DNA of 64,000 nt from Bianquea renquensis (GCF_014384895.1 NZ_JACRSQ010000017.1:23491-87490), one strand, 5' to 3'; positions 44,022 through 53,889 are shown, counted from the stretch's first letter. Program-made: numbers and translations. The notes: a model not told the origin generated them from the letters alone.

Positions 44022-45299
44022 TTACATGGCGATTAGGCCGGAACCAGAGTTCGAGGTGACGGTTGTTGACGTATTGGAGATTTCACTGGGAACGTATTCC
44101 TGCAAGGTGACAGATACTGTTGCGCTCTCGCCGTTTCTCAGAATGGTCATCTGAATGGTATCTCCCACAGAGCAAGTGTCCAGTATGGTCTTGACATCCT
44201 CACTGGTGGACACCTCCGTTCCATTGATGGCGGTGATACAATCCCCAGATCGCAGGCCAGCTTTCGCGGCGGCGGAGCCGTCTACCGTGCTATAGATGTA
44301 GCAGCCCGTCTGACCGACGCGGTACATAAGTGCCATCTGCTGGGAGCTGATGTCCAGGAGGCTGACACCAAGGCTGATACGTCCTTTCACATACCCGTAT
44401 TGTTTCAGATCGTCCAGGATGTTGACCACATCATTTATCGGAATCGCGAATCCTAAGCCTTCGATTTCTTCGCCGGAGGATTTGGCCACCACCAGGCCGA
44501 TGAGCTGTCCCTTATCGTTGAATAGACCACCGCCGGAGTTGCCAGGGTTGATAGCCGCATTGGTCTGCAACAATTTCTTAGTTTTACCGTCGATGGTGAT
44601 ATCGCGGTCAAGAGCGCTGATAATCCCATTTGTTACGGTGCCGCCCAGCTGTCCAAGTGGATTCCCGATGGCGACAGCGGTTTCTCCGACCTTTAAGGAA
44701 GAGGAATCACCGAAGGTAGCGGGACTCAGATTTGTCTCTTCGATCTTCAGCAGCGCCACATCCAAGTTGTCGTCAACACCGACGAGGGTGGCAGGATAAC
44801 TATTTCCATTCCGAAGGGTTACGGTTATCGTGGACGCTCCCTCAATGACATGGTAATTCGTGAGAATATAGCCATCGGTGGAAATGATCACGCCGGAGCC
44901 AGCGCCTTGTGTGATGGATTGCTGTAAAAACTCACCTGTGGTTACGCTTTCCGTTGTGATCTCCACGACGCTGTCCGCCGCCTTCGCTGCGATTTCTTCT
45001 ATGCTAAGCTGCGCGGAGGTTGTGTTGGAAAGCTGCGTCGCGCCGGCACTGGATTCACTGTTTGCCGTCGCTTGCTGAACGGTCACTCCGGAAGAAGAGG
45101 TTTGCGTATCGCTGAGAGAGCTGGCAAGCATCCCGCCACCGAATCCCATTGCGCCACAGAGCAGGGCGCTGCACAACACAAGGGCCACGGTTTTCCCTGC
45201 TTTTCCCCTCTTTTGTTTCCTCTGAGGCTCTGGTGCGGGAGCCCCTGGTTCTGGCGTTTCATTTTGGGTATATGGATAAAGTTCGTTGTTGTATGACAT
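44022..45299 (-). CDS. HtrA/DegP-type membrane-anchored serine protease with PDZ domain
   Basis: A 425-residue protein: cytosolic Pro/Lys-rich N-terminus, one membrane helix (about 36-62), Ser/Thr-rich linker, trypsin-like domain with triad His150 (LTNYHVIEG), Asp180 (DDNLDVALLKI) and Ser255 (NPGNSGGGL), and one PDZ domain (about 315-405). HtrA proteases degrade misfolded secreted proteins outside the membrane. AAGGAGG precedes the ATG at 45299. It faces the large subtilase operon from the opposite strand; a role in its quality control is conceivable but only inferred. Confidence 0.93.
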   Translation of the reverse strand: MSYNNELYPYTQNETPEPGAPAPEPQRKQKRGKAGKTVALVLCSALLCGAMGFGGGMLASSLSDTQTSSSGVTVQQATANSESSAGATQLSNTTSAQLSIEEIAAKAADSVVEITTESVTTGEFLQQSITQGAGSGVIISTDGYILTNYHVIEGASTITVTLRNGNSYPATLVGVDDNLDVALLKIEETNLSPATFGDSSSLKVGETAVAIGNPLGQLGGTVTNGIISALDRDITIDGKTKKLLQTNAAINPGNSGGGLFNDKGQLIGLVVAKSSGEEIEGLGFAIPINDVVNILDDLKQYGYVKGRISLGVSLLDISSQQMALMYRVGQTGCYIYSTVDGSAAAKAGLRSGDCITAINGTEVSTSEDVKTILDTCSVGDTIQMTILRNGESATVSVTLQEYVPSEISNTSTTVTSNSGSGLIAM

Positions 45300-45456
45300 A
45301 GTCGAGACCTCCTTTATTTCATTTCCTTTATGCTGTATATTTTAGTAGAGGAATGTGTATTTTTTGTGGCAGAAATTTGACAAATCTTTAAAAGGTCCTT
45401 GAAAAAACTGAAAACAAACCGTGAATAAATTCTATCGTTGGCGTTACTTCAACTTT

Positions 45457-45966
45457 TTAAGGGGTAACGTCGGTCAGATAGGTGCGGAGAATGGAATATT
45501 CGGTTACCAATGCTGTAAAAGGAAAGCGGCCGCGATTGGCCGCACTTGTGGAGGGAAGATAGATGGACTCCCGCTGCGTGTCGGGAAAACAGTATTTCGT
45601 ATACAGAGCGGTAGCCTTTTTCCCTGTGGTGAAAATCTGGCGGATCGGGGCCTTCGACAAGAGACTGCGGATATCATGGACCACCGGATTCTGGATGCTG
45701 GAATCCTCCGCGCCCTTGATCTCGCAGGAGTGCAGGACATCCCAGAGCGCGATGTGATGGGCATGTAGAAAGGCTAGTTTTTCCGGTATGCTTTGGGGCG
45801 TACCGGTGTCAAAGACGGCGGCCAGTACATTCCAGAACTGGTTTTGAGGATGCCCATAATAAAACCCGGTCTCCCGGGATTTTGGCGATGGCATGGTGCC
45901 TAAGAGTAAAATTCGAGATTCAGCGTCGATCACGGGCGCCAGTGAATGGGTAACGGTTTCCAACAT
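45457..45966 (-). CDS. DNA-deoxyinosine glycosylase (Mug/UDG-superfamily)
   Basis: A 169-residue protein with motifs of the hypoxanthine-DNA glycosylase branch: LLLGTMPSPKSRETGFYYGHPQNQFW at the start (active-site loop; given in part), ALWDVLHSCEIKGAEDSSI, and IFTTGKKATALY. These enzymes excise deaminated adenine (hypoxanthine) from DNA for base-excision repair. AAAGGAGG precedes the ATG. The gene stands alone between the AraC regulator and HtrA genes. Confidence 0.85.
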   Translation of the reverse strand: MLETVTHSLAPVIDAESRILLLGTMPSPKSRETGFYYGHPQNQFWNVLAAVFDTGTPQSIPEKLAFLHAHHIALWDVLHSCEIKGAEDSSIQNPVVHDIRSLLSKAPIRQIFTTGKKATALYTKYCFPDTQRESIYLPSTSAANRGRFPFTALVTEYSILRTYLTDVTP

Positions 45967-46029
45967 AGGGCGCCTCCTTTCCCATGGTAGTATCGATCAT
46001 TATACGGCGAAATGGCGGAGACGTCAACC

Positions 46030-48324
46030 TCATCCCAACCCCTGTAGTTTCCGGTACGCGCCCGGCGTGACCCCCTCCCATTTTTTAAAGGTCTTGATTA
46101 ACGTAATGTCGCTCAAAAAGCCGGTCCTGCCGGCAATCTCTTCCAGCGATAGAGACGTATTTCGCAGCAGCTCCTTCGCCAGATCCAGGCGGACTTTGCT
46201 CAAATATTCCAACAGCCCGATCCCTTTCTGCGCCTTAAACAATTTTGAGAGATAGGAAGGGGTGATATGAAAAACGGAGCTGATGGAGGTTAAGGAGAGA
46301 TTGGGATCCTGATAGTGCTCTCGAACGTACTCCGCCGCCTCGTCGCAGACGGTCTTTTGCTCTCTCGTCTGATTCCAGTATAAGTGCAGCTGTTGCAGCG
46401 ACTGGGCCAGGAGTTCTTGAAAATCGTCCAGCGTCTCCGCGTCCAACAGCAGCTGAACCCAATGCATTTCGCGTTCCAAGGGGCTCGCGCCGATACCGTA
46501 GATGATTTTGTTAACCACATTGACGATATCATATTTGAAGCATCGGATGGATTCCAGGGATGCGTTGTCTCGAATGGAGGAAAGCCGCATCACCTGTTGG
46601 ATGGCATCAACGGGGGAGGCTTTACTGGAATCCTGAACATACTGCATCAGGATTTGCGCCGCCTGCGAGGTTGCATCGCCGTTGTAGTAAAAGGAGCGGG
46701 CGACAACATCGCGGTAGAGGATATGGCTTCCCTTCCCAAAGATAAATCGATAGCTTATGGCCTGAGAAGCTTGCAGATACGCGGCATGGATGCCGGAAAG
46801 CCCTGTCAAAGCATCGCTGACGGCAATCGTGGAGATAATCCCGAAATGGGGTTCGAGAAAGGATGTCAGCCGGTTGCAGACGGCCAGCGCGGCATCCCGC
46901 ATCTGATCGGGGGATAGGCCGGGAGTAAAATTCAGGATCCCCGCGTAGCTCAAGGGCGCGATGTTGAGTAGGAAGCCCTGGTGCTCCATGGCACAGAGTT
47001 CCTGAAACACATTGGCAAGGACGAAGGAGAGGGTTTGATTTCCCTCAGCGGTGGACAGCGGGCCGACGACGGCTTCATCCACAGTTTCAACACGGATGAG
47101 AACCACAAGAAATGCATCGGACAAGGGATAGATATGATTTCGGCAGAACATATCAGCCTCGCCTGCGTCAACATTCCAAATTCCCTGCAAAGCCCGGTAC
47201 AGGAAATCCTCCTGCAATGTCTGCGATTCACTCTGAATATGGGCGAACATCTGGCGATTCTCATCGAAGGATTGGATCAGAACCTCCCGGATGAAATCCA
47301 TCTCATTTTTCTGGCTAGGGGAGTAGGCCAGATTGGTCTTGCTGTGAATCGTTGACAGTATGGAGGTCAGGGGAGAATAATTTCGGTGTGCAAACAAAAT
47401 GGCGAGTGCAACGCTAGCGGCAACACACAGGCAGAGGCTGATGATAACCAATAGGCGCAGCGTGTTAAGTCGTTCCCAAAAGACAGCGGTGGGGATGGCA
47501 GACACATAGGTGCAGTCTAAAACCGCGGAGTGAAATAGCTGAATCACGTAGGTCTGCCCGTCAAAGGTATCCGTGTAGCATGAATCCGTGCCATTATACG
47601 CGTGAATGTCAACACCCACGGTGTTGGGACTGGAGGACACCAACGGATTGCCGTTCTGATCAAAAATAAATAAGAGACCTTCCTGATGAAATGTGGCACT
47701 GTCCAATATTTGTTGGAGCCGTGTAGGACTGAGTGCCACGCCGACTGTGATGTCAGCATCCCCAAGTGCAAAGGAGACATTCTGCGAAAGAAGAACCGTG
47801 AGTTGGGGCGCGTCCTCCTGATCGTCCATGGAGATGAGGCGCGGCGTATCATTCGTATAGGGCACCGTAAGCTTTTGGTAGAATGTGTCGTAGGATCCGC
47901 TATAGTATGTAGTATAAAAAAGACTGCTCGACAGGCAGGAACGCGTGCAGGAGATAATGTGATCCGATGCATGGTAGTAGATGAAGATATCGGAAAAATC
48001 ATTGCGAGGAAGTCCTGTCAAATACTTGCGAGCTTCATAGGCTTTATACCCATCGAATGCATCTTCCGCAGAATAGACGATATTTTTTACAGAGAAATCC
48101 TGGAGAACCTGAAAGGCGCATGACGTCATCTCCTCCAATTTGGAATCTACAACGTTAAAAAACTGATGGAGGCTGTTGGCATTGGAATTTACGATTTCGT
48201 TGCGAATCGATTGCTGTGCGACAAAATAGGTTAGAAGAAGAGTGAGAAACGGTATAATCAAGATCGCGATATATGATACAAGGAAACGTGTAAAAAAACT
48301 TTTACTGTTCCAGCGCATCGTCAT
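46030..48324 (-). CDS. Membrane-bound AraC-family regulator with extracellular sensor
   Basis: A 764-residue protein. Membrane helix 1 (about 12-34), an extracellular dCache-like sensor (about 35-285), membrane helix 2 (about 290-312), a long cytosolic linker, and two AraC-type helix-turn-helix motifs at the C-terminus (about 660-760: LTSISSVFHITPSYLSKLF; LEEIAGRTGFLSDITLIKTF). Such proteins sense sugars outside the cell and control the adjacent ABC transporter. It is divergent from the solute-binding-protein gene at 48587. GGAGG lies upstream of the ATG at 48324. Confidence 0.9.
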   Translation of the reverse strand: MTMRWNSKSFFTRFLVSYIAILIIPFLTLLLTYFVAQQSIRNEIVNSNANSLHQFFNVVDSKLEEMTSCAFQVLQDFSVKNIVYSAEDAFDGYKAYEARKYLTGLPRNDFSDIFIYYHASDHIISCTRSCLSSSLFYTTYYSGSYDTFYQKLTVPYTNDTPRLISMDDQEDAPQLTVLLSQNVSFALGDADITVGVALSPTRLQQILDSATFHQEGLLFIFDQNGNPLVSSSPNTVGVDIHAYNGTDSCYTDTFDGQTYVIQLFHSAVLDCTYVSAIPTAVFWERLNTLRLLVIISLCLCVAASVALAILFAHRNYSPLTSILSTIHSKTNLAYSPSQKNEMDFIREVLIQSFDENRQMFAHIQSESQTLQEDFLYRALQGIWNVDAGEADMFCRNHIYPLSDAFLVVLIRVETVDEAVVGPLSTAEGNQTLSFVLANVFQELCAMEHQGFLLNIAPLSYAGILNFTPGLSPDQMRDAALAVCNRLTSFLEPHFGIISTIAVSDALTGLSGIHAAYLQASQAISYRFIFGKGSHILYRDVVARSFYYNGDATSQAAQILMQYVQDSSKASPVDAIQQVMRLSSIRDNASLESIRCFKYDIVNVVNKIIYGIGASPLEREMHWVQLLLDAETLDDFQELLAQSLQQLHLYWNQTREQKTVCDEAAEYVREHYQDPNLSLTSISSVFHITPSYLSKLFKAQKGIGLLEYLSKVRLDLAKELLRNTSLSLEEIAGRTGFLSDITLIKTFKKWEGVTPGAYRKLQGLG

Positions 48325-48365
48325 GTTTCAGTCCTCCCTTTCCATATGTATAAAAGTTTGCCTTC

Positions 48366-48394
48366 ATGATAGCAAACTACATTCTAAAATGCAA
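48366..48394 (-). promoter_or_regulatory. Promoter of the membrane AraC regulator
   Basis: On the minus strand TTGCAT (48389-48394) and TATCAT (48366-48371) are 17 nt apart. Confidence 0.7.
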
Positions 48395-48487
48395 GATATG
48401 CGGTTGTGATTTTCGAAACCGACAGGAGACTTTGGAAATGGACAGTTTATGGTTTCGTTTTAAACAGCGGATTTCCTGTATCCGCCA

Positions 48488-48517
48488 TAGATTTCTTTGT
48501 GAAGCAAGTGCTATAAT
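48488..48517 (+). promoter_or_regulatory. Extended -10 promoter of the solute-binding-protein gene
   Basis: TGCTATAAT (TATAAT at 48512-48517) is an extended -10; the -35 region (TAGATT, 48488-48493, 18 nt away) is weak, which would fit a promoter needing an activator such as the divergent AraC protein. Confidence 0.55.
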
Positions 48518-48586
48518 GGGGCCAGCAACGGATTCCGGAACCTGTTGTCAATACAAATCTCAAAGAGACGAGAGGAGAATGCAGGT

Positions 48587-50233
48587 ATGAAAAATCTTGC
48601 GCAACGATGTGCGATCGCTCTTACACTGTCCATTGGAATTACGCTTCTCAGCGGATGCAGTCAATCGGGGGAGGATAGCGCTTCCTCTAGTAAAGTGGAC
48701 AGCGGATCCCAATCATCTGCTGTCAATTCAGTCGCTACAGAAGAAGAAACATTTGCAGGCTATCCAATAGAAACCGATGAAACGATTTCCGTGTGGTGTG
48801 CAGGGCAAGTCACTACGCTACATTCCTCCTATACATCCTATGAGGAATCCCCGTTTCACATAGGGTTAGAAGAAATGACGGGGGTTAAAGTGGACTGGCA
48901 AGCCCCGACGGCTGGCACGGACAGATCACAAGCGTTCAATTTGATGCTCAACTCAGATACCCTTCCGGATGTTATCTGTTTCACGTTATTTGAGAAGGCG
49001 CCACAATATATTGAGGAAAAGATTATCCGGGACTTAACAGAGGAGATGCCACTGTATGCGCCGAATTATTGGGCACTGCTCCAGGAAAATGAACACTTTG
49101 ACAGATCTGTTAAGACAGACGACGGTCAGTATTATGCCTTTGGCAGTTTTCGTGAATCGGAGTGGGCTGCCACATATGTGGGACCGGTTGTCCGAAAGGA
49201 TTGGCTTGAGGAACAAAATCTTTCCATGCCGGAGACAATGGACGACTGGGATGAGGTGTTGCGGACATTTAAAGACGCGTACAATGCCCAGCTTAGCTTT
49301 CACAAGGGGCGCTTGTCACCAGGGTTTGCGTCCGGCTATAACGCCTATGCCTCTTTGCTCGCCACCATTTATGTGGATGACAACCAGAAGGTTCAATTTG
49401 CCATGGCGCAGCCGGAATGGAAAGAATATATGACGCAGCTACATCAATGGTATGATGAGGGCATCATCGACCCGGATTCCGTTACGTTGGATGACGCGGG
49501 AATGCGGACGAAAGCCTTAAATGAAAAGGTTGGTGTATCCTGCACCGCCATCAGCCAGCTCAGCAATTGGGTGAATGATGCAAAATCATCAGGATTGGAT
49601 GCAGACTGGGTCGGCGCACCCTATCCCGTCAAAAACGAGGGAGATATCCCCTGTATAATCCAAGGGGAAGACACTATTTCCACATATGCGGCTGCGGTGA
49701 CCACCAGCTGCCCGGATGAAAAGTTGGAGCTTGTTTTGCGATGGCTTGATTATGGCTATACCGAAGAAGGATACATGTATTGGAATTATGGAAAAGAAGG
49801 GGAATCCTATACAATGGTGGATGGCGTTCCGACTTATACGGAGCTTGTGACGGAGGATCCGGAGGGCATTAATATGGCCTTGACGAAATATGTTGGGACA
49901 ACAGGCACAGGACTGGCAGTACAGGCAGAGAATATGGTGCGGCAGAAGAATGTTCCTGTGTGCATAGAGGCGGTTGACACCTGGACGTCGAAAAATCAGC
50001 TGTCAGACCACATGTATCCGAGTGCATGCAGCCTGAGTACTGAGGAGAGTACGGAGGTCAGCACCATCTATGCCCCCATCAGCACCTATGCGGAGGAGAT
50101 GGCGCTCAAGTTTTTGACCGGGGAAGAATCTCTCGATAATTTTGATGCATTTCTCGCAAAACTCAACAGTATGGATCTTGATCGCTATTTGGAGATCAAG
50201 CAAGAGTCATATAAGCGTTTCATGGTCCGGTAA
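48587..50233 (+). CDS. Extracellular solute-binding lipoprotein of an ABC sugar transporter
   Basis: A 548-residue lipoprotein. The signal peptide ends in the lipobox LLSGC (Cys24), followed by a Ser/Asp-rich spacer. The rest matches large family 1 (LplA-type) binding proteins that work with LplB/YtcP permeases (DTLPDVICFTLFEKAPQYIE; TMDDWDEVLRTFKDAYN). It delivers an oligosaccharide to the permeases. ATG 48587 follows GAGAGGAGAATGC. A terminator separates it from the permease genes, which would raise its expression over theirs. Confidence 0.9.
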   Translation: MKNLAQRCAIALTLSIGITLLSGCSQSGEDSASSSKVDSGSQSSAVNSVATEEETFAGYPIETDETISVWCAGQVTTLHSSYTSYEESPFHIGLEEMTGVKVDWQAPTAGTDRSQAFNLMLNSDTLPDVICFTLFEKAPQYIEEKIIRDLTEEMPLYAPNYWALLQENEHFDRSVKTDDGQYYAFGSFRESEWAATYVGPVVRKDWLEEQNLSMPETMDDWDEVLRTFKDAYNAQLSFHKGRLSPGFASGYNAYASLLATIYVDDNQKVQFAMAQPEWKEYMTQLHQWYDEGIIDPDSVTLDDAGMRTKALNEKVGVSCTAISQLSNWVNDAKSSGLDADWVGAPYPVKNEGDIPCIIQGEDTISTYAAAVTTSCPDEKLELVLRWLDYGYTEEGYMYWNYGKEGESYTMVDGVPTYTELVTEDPEGINMALTKYVGTTGTGLAVQAENMVRQKNVPVCIEAVDTWTSKNQLSDHMYPSACSLSTEESTEVSTIYAPISTYAEEMALKFLTGEESLDNFDAFLAKLNSMDLDRYLEIKQESYKRFMVR

Positions 50234-50244
50234 GAATAGCAGAG

Positions 50245-50277
50245 TCCCGGCGGCAAGGCGGCTGCCGGGATTTTTTA
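50245..50277 (+). terminator. Internal terminator between binding-protein and permease genes
   Basis: TCCCGGCGGC (50245-50254) pairs with GCTGCCGGGA (50261-50270), followed by six T. Partial read-through is expected, giving more binding protein than permease. Confidence 0.85.
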
Positions 50278-50294
50278 TCTAAAGGGGAGTCTAT

Positions 50295-51251
50295 ATGCAG
50301 ATTGAACATATAAAGCCAGCTAGATCTGGAAAACCAGCCGGTCACCTTAGACGTACACTGGTGCGGGATTTTAAAATGAATAAGTGGAAATATCTCATCA
50401 TCTTGCCGGTGATTGTATATTTCGCGATATTTGCCTACAAGCCCATGTATGGGGTTATCATCGCCTTTAAAAATTACCGGCCTTCCTTGGGGATACTGGA
50501 CAGCCCTTGGGTGGGCCTGCTGCAATTCAAACTATTTTTTAGGGATATCTATTTCTGGCGGCTCTTGCGCAATACATTTTGCATCAGTGGGCTTAGTATA
50601 TTGTTCGGATTCCCAGCGCCGATCATTTTGGCGCTGCTGTTGAATGAGATTCGCTGCTCCTGGTTCAAGCGCACAGTTCAGACCATCTCCTACATGCCAT
50701 ATTTTATTTCGGTGGTGGTCATATGCGGATTGATCAAAGCGTTCTGTCAGACGGACGGCGTCTTCAATGATTTGATCGCGTTTTTCGGGGGAGAGCGGAC
50801 AAATCTGTTGGCGAGCAAACAGAATTTCTACCCCATCTATGTAGGGTCTGGAATCTGGCAGTCCATCGGCTGGGATTCGATTATCTATCTGGCAGCGCTG
50901 TCGGGAATCGATCAGGAACAGTACGAGGCGGCGAAGATCGATGGCGCAAGCCGGTTCGGACAGATGGTCTACGTGACGCTGCCGGGGCTGCTTCCGACGA
51001 TCACCATTCTGTTTATCCTGCGAATGGGCGGGATCCTCAATGTGGGGTATGAAAAAATTTTGCTTCTATACCAGCCGCTGACCTACGAGGTGGCGGATGT
51101 CTTTTCCACTTATGTCTACCGGAAGGGGATCATAGAGGCAAACTACAGTTATTCCACAGCGGTTGGACTTTTTAATTCCGTTGTGAATATCGTGTTCCTG
51201 CTATTGACCAACGGCATCAGCAAAAAAGTGAATGAGACGAGCCTGTTTTAG
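50295..51251 (+). CDS. ABC sugar transporter permease, LplB type
   Basis: A 318-residue protein with six membrane helices and the EAA loop EQYEAAKIDGASRFGQMVYVTLP that contacts the ATPase. It pairs with the next gene product to form the channel. No ATPase gene lies in the cluster; such systems often share a general MsmX-like ATPase. GGGGAG precedes the ATG. Confidence 0.92.
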   Translation: MQIEHIKPARSGKPAGHLRRTLVRDFKMNKWKYLIILPVIVYFAIFAYKPMYGVIIAFKNYRPSLGILDSPWVGLLQFKLFFRDIYFWRLLRNTFCISGLSILFGFPAPIILALLLNEIRCSWFKRTVQTISYMPYFISVVVICGLIKAFCQTDGVFNDLIAFFGGERTNLLASKQNFYPIYVGSGIWQSIGWDSIIYLAALSGIDQEQYEAAKIDGASRFGQMVYVTLPGLLPTITILFILRMGGILNVGYEKILLLYQPLTYEVADVFSTYVYRKGIIEANYSYSTAVGLFNSVVNIVFLLLTNGISKKVNETSLF

Positions 51252-51266
51252 GAGGGAGAAGGGGCG

Positions 51267-52142
51267 ATGAAGAAAAGTGCCGGTGATAGAATTTTCGATA
51301 TCATCAATGTTCTGATTATGCTATGTCTTGTATTGATTACGCTATATCCTATGTACTATGTACTTTGTGCGTCGGTCAGCTCCAACACCTATCTGGTGGC
51401 GCACCCTGGCGTTCTATTTTGGCCGCATGACTTCACGCTGGGCGCTTATAAAATGACATTCCAGCATCCGCTTATCCTGAGTGGATACCGCAATACCCTC
51501 ATCATCCTGGCAGGTTCCCTGCCCCTGAATATTGTGATGACACTCTTTTGTGGTTATTTTATGGCGTCTAAAAATGTCCTATTTAAGAAGTATATTATTT
51601 TTTACTTGATGTTGACCATGTTCTTTTCCGGGGGCCTCATCCCGGCTTACTTAAATCAGCGGTCCCTAGGTCTGTACAATAACCTTCTGGCGCTCATCAT
51701 TCCAGGTGCGGTGTCTCTGTACAACGCCATCATTTGCCGGACTGCCATCAGTGGTATCCCCGATAGCCTTGTGGAATCCGCCTATATCGACGGGGCAAAC
51801 GACATGGTGATTTTATTCCGCATTATCGCGCCGCTGATCATGCCCACCACAGCGGTGTTGCTGCTGTACTACGGGGTGGGGCACTGGAATAGCTGGTTTT
51901 CTGCCTCCATCTATATTGAGGATAACAATTTGTTGCCGCTCCAGAATATTCTGCGGGCACTGCTGATTGCCAACTCGGACATTCTGGGAGGCGGTGAGTC
52001 GGTTGGCGATGAGTATAACAGCTATGCCGAGACGATCAAATATGCGGCAATCATCGTCACAACGGTTCCGGTCCTGTGCATTTACCCGTTCTTGCAGAAA
52101 TATTTTGTGAAGGGTGTGATGATCGGCGCGGTCAAGGGATAG
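51267..52142 (+). CDS. ABC sugar transporter permease, YtcP type
   Basis: A 291-residue six-helix permease with the EAA loop (PDSLVESAYIDGANDMVILFRIIAP) and the typical C-terminal FVKGVMIGAVKG. It lies 15 nt after the LplB-type gene, behind GGAGGGAGAAGGGG. Together with the binding lipoprotein it forms the uptake system. Confidence 0.92.
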   Translation: MKKSAGDRIFDIINVLIMLCLVLITLYPMYYVLCASVSSNTYLVAHPGVLFWPHDFTLGAYKMTFQHPLILSGYRNTLIILAGSLPLNIVMTLFCGYFMASKNVLFKKYIIFYLMLTMFFSGGLIPAYLNQRSLGLYNNLLALIIPGAVSLYNAIICRTAISGIPDSLVESAYIDGANDMVILFRIIAPLIMPTTAVLLLYYGVGHWNSWFSASIYIEDNNLLPLQNILRALLIANSDILGGGESVGDEYNSYAETIKYAAIIVTTVPVLCIYPFLQKYFVKGVMIGAVKG

Positions 52143-52168
52143 ATTATAGAAAAATAAGAACACAATCG

Positions 52169-52197
52169 TTGATTTTTGAAAAGGGATGCGGTATACT
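52169..52197 (+). promoter_or_regulatory. Promoter of the aldo/keto reductase gene
   Basis: TTGATT (52169-52174) and TATACT (52192-52197) are 17 nt apart. A start of transcription near 52204 favours the GTG at 52233 over an ATG at 52215. Confidence 0.65.
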
Positions 52198-52232
52198 GGA
52201 CAGGAATACGCGGTATGACGGAGGGAAAGACA

Positions 52233-53255
52233 GTGGATACGATACGACTGGGAAGGACAGAACTCAGGGTCAGCGCCTCATCCTTTGGAGCGCTTCCCAT
52301 ACAGCGCATCCCCTTTGACCAGGCAAGAACCATCTTGCGAAAAGCTTACGACGGGGGGATCAACTTTTTTGACACGGCCAACGCGTACAGCGATAGCGAA
52401 GAAAAAATTGGGTATAGTTTATCGGATGTGCGGCATCATATTATTATCGCCACCAAGAGCGGCGCCACAGATAAGGCGGCGCTCTTGCGCCATATTGAGC
52501 TAAGCTTGAAGCGGATGCGGACGGACTATGTGGATATCCTCCAGCTCCATAACCCTTCTGAGCTTCCCGATCCGGAGGATCCGGACGGACTGTACGCGGG
52601 GCTGTTGGAAGCCAAGCAAAAGGGATGGATTCGTTTCATCGGTATCACCAACCACAGTGCGGAGAGAGCTCGGGCCGCAATTCTGTCGGGATACTACGAT
52701 ACCCTACAATTCCCCTTTTCCTCCCTGGCCGATCCCCAGGATATCGCGCTGGCCCAATTGGCGAAGGAGCTGGACGTAGGCTTTATCGCCATGAAGGGAC
52801 TTGCCGGAGGACTGATCACCGACGCCTCCACCACCTTTGCCTTTATCAAGCAGTATCCTCATGTCGTGCCGATCTGGGGAATCCAGCGGGAGGCGGAGTT
52901 GGACGAGTTCCTGCGTCTGGAGGAGAATCCGCCAGAGTATGACGCGGCAATGAAGGCCAAGATCGAGGAGGACCGCAAAGCACTGTGCGGGGGCTTCTGC
53001 CGCGGATGTGGGTATTGTCTGCCATGTCCGGCGGGAATCGACATTCCTACGGACGCCCGCATGTCCCTACTGCTTCGAAGATCTCCCTATGGCCCTCATT
53101 TGGGGGAGGAACGGCGAAGGAATATGCTCAAGATCCAGGATTGCAGGCACTGTAATGCGTGTCGCTCCCGGTGTCCCTATGGGCTGGATACGCCAGCGCT
53201 GCTCCAAGAGAATTTGCGGGACTATCTGGCCTTTTACCAGGAGCATAAAGAGTAG
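52233..53255 (+). CDS. Aldo/keto reductase with C-terminal 4Fe-4S ferredoxin-like tail
   Basis: A 340-residue protein. The barrel has the AKR residues Asp and Tyr in FFDTANAYSDSEEKIG, Lys in IIIATKSG and the following VDILQLHN. The tail has two cysteine clusters, CGGFCRGCGYCLPCP and CRHCNACRSRCPYG, able to hold iron-sulfur clusters, as in many anaerobe AKRs. It probably reduces a carbonyl compound with electrons passed through these clusters. GGAGGG at seven bases supports the GTG start at 52233. It lies 11 nt before the SRAP gene. Confidence 0.85.
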   Translation: MDTIRLGRTELRVSASSFGALPIQRIPFDQARTILRKAYDGGINFFDTANAYSDSEEKIGYSLSDVRHHIIIATKSGATDKAALLRHIELSLKRMRTDYVDILQLHNPSELPDPEDPDGLYAGLLEAKQKGWIRFIGITNHSAERARAAILSGYYDTLQFPFSSLADPQDIALAQLAKELDVGFIAMKGLAGGLITDASTTFAFIKQYPHVVPIWGIQREAELDEFLRLEENPPEYDAAMKAKIEEDRKALCGGFCRGCGYCLPCPAGIDIPTDARMSLLLRRSPYGPHLGEERRRNMLKIQDCRHCNACRSRCPYGLDTPALLQENLRDYLAFYQEHKE

Positions 53256-53265
53256 GAGTGATAGG

Positions 53266-53859
53266 ATGTGCGGCCGATACACGCTATTTACTGAGGAGGA
53301 GACCGATGAGCTCCGCAGGATTGTAGAGGAATTGCAGAAAAAGAACGGTGAAGTCAAAACCGGTGAGATCTTTCCAACCAATGTAGCCCCCGTCCTGATT
53401 GCGCAGGATGGGAAACCTGTACCCATGGCGTACACCTGGGGCTTTGCCCGCCCTGGGCGGACTGGGGTTGTGATCAATGCCAGGGCGGAGACAGTGGCAG
53501 AGAAGCCAATGTTTCGCGCTTGTATGCAGAATACGCGCTGCGTCGTACCGTCCACTGGCTTCTATGAATGGACGAAGGACGCGCGGAAACAGAAATATCT
53601 CTTTCGATTGCCAAAACAAAAGGCGCTATATATGGCGGGACTTTGGACCATGGGGGAGGACGGCGGCCGTTTCACCATCGTCACCACAGCGGCCAACGCC
53701 TCAGTGCAGGAGGTTCACCATCGAATGCCCGTGATCCTGGAGGAGGATGAGATTGAGGATTGGCTGTGCAACCCAACTGCTGCCGCAGAGATTCTACAAT
53801 TGATTCCACCAAGGCTCGAGAAAACAGCTGTAAATGGGGAACAGATGGCGCTTTGGTAA
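53266..53859 (+). CDS. SOS response-associated peptidase (SRAP, HMCES/YedK-like)
   Basis: A 197-residue protein beginning MCGRYTLF; Cys2 becomes the N-terminal residue that cross-links to abasic sites in single-stranded DNA. Other conserved parts: PTNVAPVLIAQDG, NARAETVAEKPMF, CVVPSTGFYEW and VHHRMPVIL with the catalytic-region His. It protects abasic sites during replication. GGAGTGATAGG precedes the ATG, 10 nt after the AKR gene, so both may be one transcript. Confidence 0.93.
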   Translation: MCGRYTLFTEEETDELRRIVEELQKKNGEVKTGEIFPTNVAPVLIAQDGKPVPMAYTWGFARPGRTGVVINARAETVAEKPMFRACMQNTRCVVPSTGFYEWTKDARKQKYLFRLPKQKALYMAGLWTMGEDGGRFTIVTTAANASVQEVHHRMPVILEEDEIEDWLCNPTAAAEILQLIPPRLEKTAVNGEQMALW

Positions 53860-53869
53860 GCACCTTTTT

Positions 53870-53889
53870 TCCTATAGGAAAGTCCGCCG
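53870..53889. repeat. Dispersed 20-bp sequence with palindromic core, copy 2
   Basis: Identical over 20 bp to 8882-8901; here the palindrome extends to TTTCCTATAGGAAA. It follows the SRAP stop codon by 10 nt. Confidence 0.7.
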
